Source of the DNA: Lachnospiraceae bacterium
Lineage (GTDB): Bacteria > Bacillota > Clostridia > Lachnospirales > Lachnospiraceae
Length of the DNA: 47,873 nt
Assembly (NCBI GenBank): GCA_022781925.1
Contig: JALESO010000027.1
Location: 1-47,873, forward strand
Direction: 5' to 3'
Shown here: positions 1 through 8,412 of the stretch, piece by piece
Numbering within the stretch: the first letter of the stretch is position 1
Layout: each line of letters starts with the position of its first letter
Program-made: the position numbers and the translations under genes
The notes under the pieces: model-generated
What the model saw: only the letters and a program-made list of their open reading frames with translations
Told to the model about the DNA's origin: nothing
Database searches by the model: none

Positions 1-1236
<1,236 letters not shown>

Positions 1237-1267
1237 CTATATTCATATTGTTATTATCTATAATGAA

Positions 1268-1371
1268 GTTCTGTTCGCTAAATTCAGACTGCGTAATGCT
1301 TACTTGTCTTCATTAATCTCACAGAACGACCTCACACTAAATTCATGCTTCGTTTCACTTGCATTCATTAA
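1268..1371 (-). repeat. Tandem imperfect repeat with stem-loop between grpE and dnaK
   Basis: This intergenic stretch holds two diverged copies of a 55-59 bp unit. CTAAATTCA occurs at 1278-1286 and 1337-1345; CTTGTCTTCATTAA at 1303-1316 matches CTTGCATTCATTAA at 1358-1371 with two differences. GTTCTGT (1268-1274) and ACAGAAC (1321-1327) form a 7-bp inverted repeat enclosing one copy. On the minus strand a 22-codon ORF runs from ATG at 1368 to TAA at 1300, starting 14 nt after the grpE stop; its ribosome binding site is poor. The stretch may be a dispersed intergenic element, a processing site between grpE and dnaK mRNA, or both. Function is unknown. Confidence 0.5.
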
Positions 1372-1381
1372 GTGTTTCCGG

Positions 1382-1993
1382 TCAGTTCGCTACTTTTACC
1401 ATGCTGTGGCGAACCACGGAATCACGGTATGTGTAACCTTTCTGGAATTCCTCGGCGATGATGTTCTCACCGAACTCCTCATCCTCGATATGCATTACTG
1501 CGTTGTGCAGATTCGGATCAAATTCCTGTCCGACCGCTTCGATCGGTTTTACTCCTGCTTCTTCCAGCATGGTCATCATCTGTTTGTAGATTTTTTCCAT
1601 ACCTTCCACGAAAGGAGTCCCTTTCTCTTCCTCTGTGACAGCTGCCAGACCACGTTCAAAGTTATCCACAACCGGAAGTATTTTTTCTACGATACTTTTT
1701 GCACCGGTCTCAAACATCTGGGTCTTTTCTTTCTCTGTCCGTTTCCGGAAGTTATCGAACTCAGCCATCTGTCTTCTGACTCTGTCTGTAAGTTCTTCGA
1801 TTTTCTCATCCTTTTTGTCTTTCTTCTCTTTCTTTTTGAAGAAAGAACCTTTCTCATTTCCAGCCTCCGGTTCTTCCGCAGCAGCTTCTGCTGTTTCTTC
1901 TGTGGCTTCCTCGTCTGCTGTATCATTTATCTCTTCATTTTCCAGAATTTCTTCTTCCATCTCTTCCGGACTGATGTTTTTATTCTCTTCCAT
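1382..1993 (-). CDS. grpE: GrpE nucleotide exchange factor
   Basis: A 203-residue protein of the GrpE family. It releases ADP from DnaK and so resets the chaperone cycle. The first 50 or so residues are very rich in Glu, followed by a Lys-rich stretch and a helix that would form the dimeric coiled coil (about 60-120), with RRQMAEFDNFRKRTEKEK as the recognisable core. The C-terminal part (VGQEFDPNLHNAVMHIED, then GYTYRDSVVRHSMVKV) is the conserved GrpE beta domain signature. The start follows a GGTGGG-type site. It sits between hrcA and dnaK in the heat-shock operon, 38 nt after hrcA and 163 nt before dnaK; the second gap contains a repeat element. Length and sequence are normal for Clostridia. 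Confidence 0.96.
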   Translation of the reverse strand: MEENKNISPEEMEEEILENEEINDTADEEATEETAEAAAEEPEAGNEKGSFFKKKEKKDKKDEKIEELTDRVRRQMAEFDNFRKRTEKEKTQMFETGAKSIVEKILPVVDNFERGLAAVTEEEKGTPFVEGMEKIYKQMMTMLEEAGVKPIEAVGQEFDPNLHNAVMHIEDEEFGENIIAEEFQKGYTYRDSVVRHSMVKVAN

Positions 1994-2031
1994 CGAAATC
2001 CCACCTTTCCGTTTTCATCATATCTCAATGA

Positions 2032-3075
2032 CTACTCATCTGTCTTTTTAAATATGTCATCCAGCTGAACCTTTAAGGTCCGCAGGTTGTCAACTACTTT
2101 TTCGTAATCCATACGTTTCGGTCCGACGATTCCGACGGTTCCCCGGATTCCTTTTCCCAGATCGTAGGTAGCTGTGACCACGCTGCAGTCTTTCATGCCC
2201 TGCATCGGGCTTTCGTTTCCGATATACACCTGAATGCCGGTTCCCGGATCTCCATTTTCTTTGTCGGCAGTGAACAGATCTTTGAATTCCTGTTTTTCTT
2301 CAAAAGCACTGATCAGTTCGCTTGCCCGCTCAGAATCACTCAACTCCGGGTATTTGAAGATATTGGTTGCACCGCTGGTGTAGATCTCAAGGTCTTCATC
2401 TTCCTGAATGGCCTGTGCAACTGCATCCAGCACATCGCTTACCATGGCGCTGTGGATACCCGCCTGTTCCTTCAATCTGGAAATTGTTCCAAGGTTGATA
2501 TCCTCAAGGGCAAGACCATTTAAACTTCCATTCAGCAGAATGTTTAACTTTAACATGGTCTCCTGATCCGGTGTCTCCTCTGTACGGATGATCTTGTTCT
2601 TTACGATGTTGCCATCCAGCATGATCGTTGCCAGAACCTGTTCCTCATCCACTGCGGAAAGCTGAATGAATTTTACTTTTCCGTGATGGGTCTGGGGGGC
2701 GGATACCACGGTCGCGTAATTGGTATTTGCTGCCAGCATCTTCGCGATCTGTTTTAAAACAAATTCCATACGCTCTGTCTTCTCAATCACAAATTCCTTC
2801 ATATCGGAAATCTCATGATCTTTTTCTTCCATCAGGTGATCCACATAGAAGCGGTATCCTTTGTCCGATGGAATCCGTCCTGCCGAAGTATGCGGCTGAA
2901 CGATGTATCCAAGTTCTTCCAGATCTGACATCTCATTACGGATCGTTGCGGAACTGAGGTTCAGATCAGACGCTTTTGCGATCGTCCGGGAACCAACCGG
3001 TTCTCCTGTCTCCAGATAAGTCTGAATGATTGCATGTAAAATTTTTGTTTTTCTTTCGTCCAATTCACCATTCAT
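2032..3075 (-). CDS. hrcA: HrcA heat-inducible transcription repressor
   Basis: HrcA binds CIRCE operators and represses class I heat-shock genes until GroEL is titrated by unfolded protein. The N-terminal winged helix is clear (LDERKTKILHAIIQTYLETG, then VGSRTIAK and LSSATIRNEMSDLEELGY), followed by SAGRIPSDKGYRFYVD and the GAF-like dimerisation part, ending in VGPKRMDYEKVVDNLRTL. The frame is open up to a TTG at 3123 inside the CIRCE element, which is not a plausible start. AGGAG at 3086-3090 lies 10 nt before the ATG at 3075 and only 1 nt before the ATG at 3084, so 3075 is preferred and gives 347 residues. First gene of hrcA-grpE-dnaK and autoregulated through CIRCE. Confidence 0.95.
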   Translation of the reverse strand: MNGELDERKTKILHAIIQTYLETGEPVGSRTIAKASDLNLSSATIRNEMSDLEELGYIVQPHTSAGRIPSDKGYRFYVDHLMEEKDHEISDMKEFVIEKTERMEFVLKQIAKMLAANTNYATVVSAPQTHHGKVKFIQLSAVDEEQVLATIMLDGNIVKNKIIRTEETPDQETMLKLNILLNGSLNGLALEDINLGTISRLKEQAGIHSAMVSDVLDAVAQAIQEDEDLEIYTSGATNIFKYPELSDSERASELISAFEEKQEFKDLFTADKENGDPGTGIQVYIGNESPMQGMKDCSVVTATYDLGKGIRGTVGIVGPKRMDYEKVVDNLRTLKVQLDDIFKKTDE

Positions 3076-3112
3076 GTTTCTCATGCTCCTGTAATTGATG
3101 CTTTTTTCTTTG

Positions 3113-3139
3113 TTAGCACTCAACCGTTTGGAGTGCTAA
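3113..3139 (-). promoter_or_regulatory. CIRCE operator (HrcA binding site)
   Basis: TTAGCACTC-N9-GAGTGCTAA is present without a mismatch, which is the CIRCE consensus. It lies immediately downstream of the predicted -10 box (3154-3159) and upstream of the hrcA ribosome binding site, so HrcA bound here would block transcription start and elongation of the whole operon. Confidence 0.98.
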
Positions 3140-3153
3140 TATCTTCATTACCT

Positions 3154-3182
3154 AATGTAGCACTATCGTTTTTCTTTGTCAA
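3154..3182 (-). promoter_or_regulatory. Sigma-A promoter of hrcA-grpE-dnaK
   Basis: Read on the minus strand, TTGACA (3182-3177) is followed after 17 nt by TACATT (3159-3154). The start point would fall inside or just before the CIRCE element, the usual arrangement for this operon. Confidence 0.85.
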
Positions 3183-3212
3183 CATCTATTTTTATTTTTT
3201 TCATGTTTTTTC

Positions 3213-3260
3213 AAAAAAGAATCCGGGAAGGATTTTTCTTACAAATCCACTCCCGGAATC
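3213..3260 (-). terminator. Rho-independent terminator after the LuxR-type gene
   Basis: On the minus strand GATTCCGGGA (3260-3251) pairs with TCCCGGATTC (3228-3219) apart from one mismatch, and a run of six T follows. It lies directly after the stop of the LuxR-type gene and ends the accessory transcription unit ahead of the hrcA promoter. Confidence 0.85.
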
Positions 3261-3261
3261 G

Positions 3262-4020
3262 CTATAACTGTATCTGGGTATGCCCCCGATACATCTGATA
3301 AAATTCATACCTGTTATTAACATTATATTTTGAAAAAATATTCTGCACATGATTTTTTACCGTATGAAAACTGATAAACAGCTCATCCGCAATAGCCTGA
3401 TATGTCAGACCATCGCACAAAAGCTCTGCTACTTTCTTTTCTCTTTTTGTCAATGGCAATGGCTGTATATCAGATGAAGGCATTATTTTTTCCCTCTGAA
3501 CCGTAATCCAGTGATACATCTCTGTCATTCCATGTACATAATTCATCGGAAACGGGTACACCTGAAATAAATATCCATTAATTGATGTTTGCTTAATCTG
3601 ATCTGTTCCTACCCCCTGCAATACAAAAGAAATCAATGCCTGTTCCTCTCTCAGCCGCTCGTCCGTTACAATTCTTCCTGTCACTCCTGAAAGATATTCT
3701 CTTGCTTTCACATTACTGGTAAGTACTTTATGATCAATATCAGTGATAATATATGCCTCTTCCTTCTGCAAAATCACCTCATCTTTGATATTAGAAACAA
3801 TACGGGGCTTTTCCAATTTTTTAAAACTTTTAAATGTTCTGGCTATGTATTCATAAACAGTCTCTAATTCTTCCAATTCACGATCTGAAAAATCTCCCTG
3901 CTCCTCCCCTCTGTAAATACACAGATGAATACATCCATAAATATCAAAAGGCATGATTACCTGATATCTTGCATGCATGACCTGATTTAAAAACTTCATA
4001 TATTCTGTCGTCATTGACAT
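3262..4020 (-). CDS. LuxR-family transcriptional regulator with PAS/GAF-like sensor region
   Basis: A 252-residue protein with a C-terminal LuxR-type helix-turn-helix at about 185-245 (LTKREKKVAELLCDGLTYQAIADEL, then SFHTVKNHVQNIFSKYNV). There is no receiver domain with a phosphorylatable Asp. The first 180 residues look like a GAF-like half (YEYIARTFKSFKKLEK) followed by a PAS-like stretch (EAYIITDIDHKVLTSNVKAREYL), so it probably senses a small molecule. It is the last gene of the GRE module, 120 nt after the DUF1097 gene and followed by a strong terminator. From this position I infer that it controls the module. The ligand is unknown. The gene ends with TAG, so TAG is used as an ordinary stop codon here. 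Confidence 0.8.
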   Translation of the reverse strand: MSMTTEYMKFLNQVMHARYQVIMPFDIYGCIHLCIYRGEEQGDFSDRELEELETVYEYIARTFKSFKKLEKPRIVSNIKDEVILQKEEAYIITDIDHKVLTSNVKAREYLSGVTGRIVTDERLREEQALISFVLQGVGTDQIKQTSINGYLFQVYPFPMNYVHGMTEMYHWITVQREKIMPSSDIQPLPLTKREKKVAELLCDGLTYQAIADELFISFHTVKNHVQNIFSKYNVNNRYEFYQMYRGHTQIQL

Positions 4021-4140
4021 TCATTTACTGTTTTCCACCTTTTTTCTATGTATTATGGTACTTTTTATTGTAGCACAACCAAAAAGATGGTGCACTAATA
4101 TTTTTTCAGTACACCATCCTTTTCCTTCTGTCAGTTCACT

Positions 4141-4695
4141 TTACAGATTTTCACTCCCTGAGGCTTCTATATTCAGTTTTTCTGATTTCTGAAATGGCCA
4201 GCAGAAATGTCCGTCTTCCGTCAGAAAATGAGTACCCTCATTACATAACAGTCCAAGGCTTACACCCAGGCAAAGGGTGATGCAGATTGGAATGATATTC
4301 TTTCCCCCCTGGGAAAAACATGCCGAGATACCGCCAAACATAGCCGGAACTTTGTTAATAAAGCTTCTGTCTTTGAATATCATCATAAAACAGCAGGTGA
4401 TCGTCAGCATTCCGCAGGACAATGCATTTGCATTTACCGTGGATACTCCAATATGAAGCAGTCCATTCGTCACTGCTATCATGGCACAACCCCAGGCAAC
4501 TCCGATAATGCTGCTTATCATCTGCGGAATATAATCTTTCCGTGCAGCTCCTCCATTAAAGAAAATCGGAAGTGCAATGAATGTGCACCATACAATTCCA
4601 TATTTTCCAAGTGGGCTCAACAGATAAAGCAATACATAGATACCAGTCCACACACCAATCCATATTGACCAGTTAATTTTTCCCCGGTTTGTCAT
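4141..4695 (-). CDS. DUF1097 family membrane protein
   Basis: A 184-residue protein with about five hydrophobic segments (INWSIWIGVWTGIYVLLYLL, GIVWCTFIALPIFF, a Gly-rich IIGVAWGCAMIAVTNGLL, then MLTITCCFMMIF and IPICITLCLGVSLGLLC) and a polar C-terminal tail. It resembles the DUF1097 inner-membrane family, to which E. coli YcdZ belongs. It starts 15 nt after the stop of the GRE gene, behind GGGGGAAAGTGG, so it is very probably cotranscribed with it. A transport or membrane role for the GRE substrate or product is possible from context only; no substrate can be read from the sequence. Confidence 0.75.
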   Translation of the reverse strand: MTNRGKINWSIWIGVWTGIYVLLYLLSPLGKYGIVWCTFIALPIFFNGGAARKDYIPQMISSIIGVAWGCAMIAVTNGLLHIGVSTVNANALSCGMLTITCCFMMIFKDRSFINKVPAMFGGISACFSQGGKNIIPICITLCLGVSLGLLCNEGTHFLTEDGHFCWPFQKSEKLNIEASGSENL

Positions 4696-4710
4696 TGTCC
4701 ACTTTCCCCC

Positions 4711-7194
4711 TTATACTGTATGAACGGTTCTTGCAATGATCTGATCCTGAACATCTTTATCCAGATCCACAAAGTATGCACTGTATCCTGTTACACGCAC
4801 GATCAGGCTCGGATAATTATCCGGATGTTTCTGCGCATCTTCAAGAATATCCTTATCCATAATATTGAACTGTAACTGTCCCACGCCTGCATCAAAGGCA
4901 CCGCGGATCAGGTCATTCACACGTTTTCTTCCGGCCGGATCCTGAAGCACATCTCTGGTAATATACATATTTGTAATAGAACCATGCTGCGCTGCCCAGT
5001 TTACTTTTCCTACTGATTTCATTGCTGCTGTCGGTCCATTTACATCTGTACCATAATATGCGGAGCAGGAATCTCCCAGAGGCTCGGAAAGCTTTCTTCC
5101 GGACGGAAGTGCTCCGACATTCTTGCCGTAAGGTACGCATCCGGATAACGGTACCAGTGCCATTCCCGGCTGATGACGGATACGGGCTGTTCCCTGATCC
5201 GGATCATATTTTGCGAGGATACCCGGTCTGGATTTTGTTTCCTCTGCGATCCAGTTGAAGATCTGCTGCTCGATACGGTCTACATAATCATCGTCATTTC
5301 CGTATTTTGGTGCATTCAGACACAGCTGGCGAATATCTTCATATCCTTCAAAGTTTGCATCCAGTGCATCGCACAGCTGATCCATTGTAATTACTTTGTC
5401 ATCGTATACAAGTTTCTTTACAGCCGCCAATGAATTTCCGATATCCGGAATTCCCTCTCCTACATAGCCCGGATAAGCAGAACTCCATGCACCGCCTTCA
5501 TGGAACGGCAAACCACGCTCCAGACCGGAGTGAGCCATTACGGACTGAATAATCAGCGGATAGGATTTATAAGCTTCCACGCAATACTGTGCAGACAGAT
5601 AGGTCAGGCGCATCTGCTCTGCCACATGTGCTTTGACTGCATTTTCGAACTCTTCATATGTTTTAAAAGTACGCGGATCACCTGTCTGAACAGATAACTG
5701 CTGTCCGGCTCCTTTTCCAGGTGCCTCCGGACGTTTCCGTCCATTTGTAAATGCCATATCAACCGCAATACCAAAGTTGATAAACTGACCAGGTCCCCAG
5801 GCCCACCAGCCCTGACGTCCAATTTCCTCGCAGCCGGATGTGATATACTCATTTGCGTCCTGCTGGCTGAAACCATACTGCAGGCAGGTCTTAATTGCAA
5901 CTTTATCATTATAGATAGACGGATAACCCATTCCTGCCTCTACCAGATCCAGGATCTTATTTCTGAATTTATCACAGGTCACATCACTGACTTTACAGCA
6001 CATTGCCGGCTGAATACAACGAACAGAGATCTGTGCGTCGATGAGTAAATACGACAGTTCATTTGTTGCATCATTTCCATATTTATCAATACCACCGGTC
6101 AGAATGTTTGCAAATACTGCATTTCCGGCAAAGAAATGCTCGGTATCAATATCGGTAAAGAATACAATATTATTTGTCTTGATGAAAAAGCACTCGATCA
6201 GTTCCAGTACCTGTGCGTCATTTAATGCACCACTTTCAATATCCTGTTTATAATACGGATACAGGTAATTATCCATCTGTCCAAAGGAGATCAGATATCC
6301 GGTACTGTCATTTGCCAGCACACACATACTGAACCATACAGACTGCAGCGCTTCCTGGAAGTTTCTGGCCGGATTCATCGGTACGTGTGCACAGATTTTT
6401 GCAATGTTCTCTTTCTCTGCTTTTTTCACCGGATCCGTCTCTTTTTCTGCCAGCTTATGCATATATTTTGACCAGTTCATGGCAAATGTTTCCACTGCTT
6501 TAAACACACGGATCACGGCTTCATAGAACTGTACTTTTTTGATATCTTCCAGATCATCTGTGGTAGAGATCTCTTCCAGACGCTTCTGTGCGTACTCAAT
6601 ATAATAATTGGTACCTTTCTACAGGATTTCTTTCCAGTCCATGGTCAGATGAGAGCCATATACCGATAACATAAATGCCGGTTCTGCAAATCCGGTACCG
6701 CACATTCTCTCCTGATATTCCTTCGGAAATGTAGCCTGCCATTTTGACTGGATCGTCTTCTTTGCCCAAAACGGATACAATACTTCTTCAAAATATTTCT
6801 GTTCTTCTTCTGTGCACACAAACGGGTTATAACTTCTGGTCGGTAATGCTTTCAGACCACCTTCCGCATTGATCCATGTACTCTCAACCTCCGGATGCAT
6901 CGGATGGCTTTTTGTTTTTTCAGAACGCAGACCAACGATCAACTCGCCTTCTGTATACAGTGGTTTTAAAGTTTCCAGTGTTCTCGCCACCGCTGTGGAT
7001 TTCTGTGTCAGCGGATCCGCATTTTCCATTTCCTTATATACTTCTGTAAATACACGTGCCCGATGCATACATACACCCGGAATCGCATCATGCATTGCTT
7101 TGTTTAATGCCTTGATTCTGTCTGTTGAACCATTTGTTGTATACTGTCCATAATAAGTCGCATCTTTTTTGATTTTCTCATCTACACATGCCAT
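4711..7194 (-). pseudogene. Glycyl radical enzyme of unknown substrate, interrupted by one in-frame TAG
   Basis: One reading frame of 828 codons encodes a pyruvate-formate-lyase-like glycyl radical enzyme, but codon 192 (6621-6619) is TAG. Upstream are residues 1-191 and downstream the frame continues without a shift (KGTNYYIEYAQ) to the natural stop. All catalytic landmarks remain: the thiyl Cys near residue 455 in TSGCEEIGRQGWWAWGPGQF and the glycyl radical loop RVTGYSAYF near 803. Cys-x-Glu is typical of eliminases and decarboxylases rather than of formate lyase (Cys-Cys). Full length fits the 780-850 of the family. From memory of hydroxyproline dehydratase, the TAG position aligns with a Lys in IYKKG, so one base change (AAG to TAG) would explain it. 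It lies 22 nt after its activase gene. Substrate cannot be assigned. It is either recently inactivated or read through. Confidence 0.85.
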
Positions 7195-7215
7195 TTTTCG
7201 TTTCCTCCAATCATT

Positions 7216-8157
7216 TTATAAACTTCCAACCTTACAGGTGACTCCTTCTGCCTCTGCAATTTCTTTCAAATGCCCCATCTGTTCTTCCGATGGTGGTTTT
7301 AATCCGGTCAGAGAATACCCCTCTACGCTTCTGACACGATTGTATTTCACTTCGCCAAAATTGTGATATGGCAGTAATTCCAGACGCTGCACCTGCTTCA
7401 GTTCATGAACGAACTGCGCTGTTGCACGAATATTCTCATCCGTATCGTTAAATCCCGGTATTACCGGAATACGAATCGTCAGTGTCTGACGTTTCTTTTC
7501 TAAAATTTCTGCCGCAAAACGGATATTGTCCAAAATAATCCGATTCGATACTCCGGTAAGCTTTTGATGTACCCGGTCGTCCATATGCTTGATGTCCGTG
7601 AAAATAAAGTCTGCATTTCGATACAGCAATTCTGCATTTTCCCTGCTTGCATAGGAAGAAGTTTCCACCGCTGTGTTAATTCCAAATGCATATTTTGACT
7701 CCTGCATCACCCGGCTGACGAATTTTGCCTGATTTGCCGGTTCCCCTCCGCCAAATGTAACACCACCGTCTGAACGTCCGAAATACATGGCGTCTTTCTC
7801 AATCAATTCCAGCAGTTCATCCACTGTATATACCGTACCTGACTGCTTTCTTGCATGCGCGATATTGCAGCATTCCACACACTTCATACAGTCTGTACAC
7901 AGTTTCTTGTCCCAGATCATCGTACCATCTTTTATTGCAGTAGCTCCGGTCGGACATACCGTGGCACATCTTCCGCATCCATAGCACAGACGTTCCACAA
8001 ACATCATATTCGGTTTTACTTCCAACCCTTCCGGGTTTGCACACCACAGGCAGCGAAGTGGACATCCTTTCATAAAAATCAGTGTCCGAATCCCCTGACC
8101 ATCGTGAATGGAATACCGTTGTATATCAAAAACGATTCCCTTGCTGTCATCACCCAT
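7216..8157 (-). CDS. Glycyl radical enzyme activating enzyme (radical SAM, two 4Fe-4S ferredoxin motifs)
   Basis: A 313-residue radical SAM activase that installs the glycyl radical on the partner enzyme. It begins GIVFDIQRYSIHDGQGIRT, then GCPLRCLWCANPE gives the CxxxCxxC cluster ligands at about 32, 36 and 39. Two further ferredoxin-type motifs follow (CYGCGRCATVCP and CTDCMKCVECC), the insertion found in activases of non-PFL glycyl radical enzymes. TFGGGEP is the SAM-binding GGE motif. The frame is open 44 codons further upstream, but AGGAGG 6-8 nt before the ATG at 8157 and the family start decide for 8157. It precedes the GRE gene by 22 nt. The activase is intact even though its substrate gene has a stop codon. 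Confidence 0.93.
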   Translation of the reverse strand: MGDDSKGIVFDIQRYSIHDGQGIRTLIFMKGCPLRCLWCANPEGLEVKPNMMFVERLCYGCGRCATVCPTGATAIKDGTMIWDKKLCTDCMKCVECCNIAHARKQSGTVYTVDELLELIEKDAMYFGRSDGGVTFGGGEPANQAKFVSRVMQESKYAFGINTAVETSSYASRENAELLYRNADFIFTDIKHMDDRVHQKLTGVSNRIILDNIRFAAEILEKKRQTLTIRIPVIPGFNDTDENIRATAQFVHELKQVQRLELLPYHNFGEVKYNRVRSVEGYSLTGLKPPSEEQMGHLKEIAEAEGVTCKVGSL

Positions 8158-8224
8158 CGTCCTCCTCCTTTCCTTTCGATGACTGTATTTTACCAGTAAC
8201 TGCTCCTGGCTTCTATTGCCCACA

Positions 8225-8327
8225 TACCCCATTTTTTCTTCTGTTCCCCAGCCATATGGGGAATGTTCCCCATATTCTATCAGTAACATGCCCCATAATC
8301 ACGACTCATGAAATTTCTTATCTGGGG
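8225..8327 (-). promoter_or_regulatory. Cluster of GGGG/CCCC boxes upstream of the GRE activase (candidate operator)
   Basis: A perfect 10-bp inverted repeat, ATATGGGGAA (8254-8263), spacer TG, TTCCCCATAT (8266-8275), is surrounded by further half-sites: TACCCCATT (8225-8233), TGTTCCCCA (8242-8250, repeated at 8264-8272, exactly 22 bp apart), TGCCCCATA (8289-8297) and CTGGGGCAA (8322-8330). The spacing of about two helical turns suggests an oligomeric regulator. No good sigma-A promoter was found here, so an activator may be needed. The LuxR-type protein of the same module is one candidate. Confidence 0.6.
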
Positions 8328-8346
8328 CAACCGGATATTTTCCAAC

Positions 8347-8400
8347 AAAAAAAGACATACCGGACAATGTATACCTGTTCCGTATGCCTTTTGATATCGT
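8347..8400 (-). terminator. Rho-independent terminator after hemW
   Basis: On the minus strand GGCATACGGA pairs with TCCGGTATGTC (one bulged base) around a 14-nt loop and is followed by a run of seven T. It separates the conserved gpr-spoIIP-lepA-hemW block from the GRE module. Confidence 0.8.
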
Positions 8401-8412
8401 ACTCATATTGTA

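Noticed and set aside
1304-2068. Long plus-strand frame of 254 codons
   Set aside because: Antisense to grpE, which has clear family sequence; the product is a Phe/Leu/Ser-rich composition typical of the complement of a Glu/Lys-rich gene.
3076-3123. Longer hrcA start inside CIRCE
   Set aside because: The first codon would be TTG within the operator and before the ribosome binding site.
4711-6516. Separate second GRE gene starting at 6516
   Set aside because: The same frame continues from the upstream part past a single TAG; the codon at 6516 is GTG with no ribosome binding site.
6619-6621. TAG as pyrrolysine codon
   Set aside because: No pyl genes in the window, TAG ends other genes here, and the position is not near the active-site residues. 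Kept only as something to check.
8158-8289. 44-codon N-terminal extension of the GRE activase
   Set aside because: It runs through the box cluster and palindrome; AGGAGG and the family start point to the ATG at 8157.
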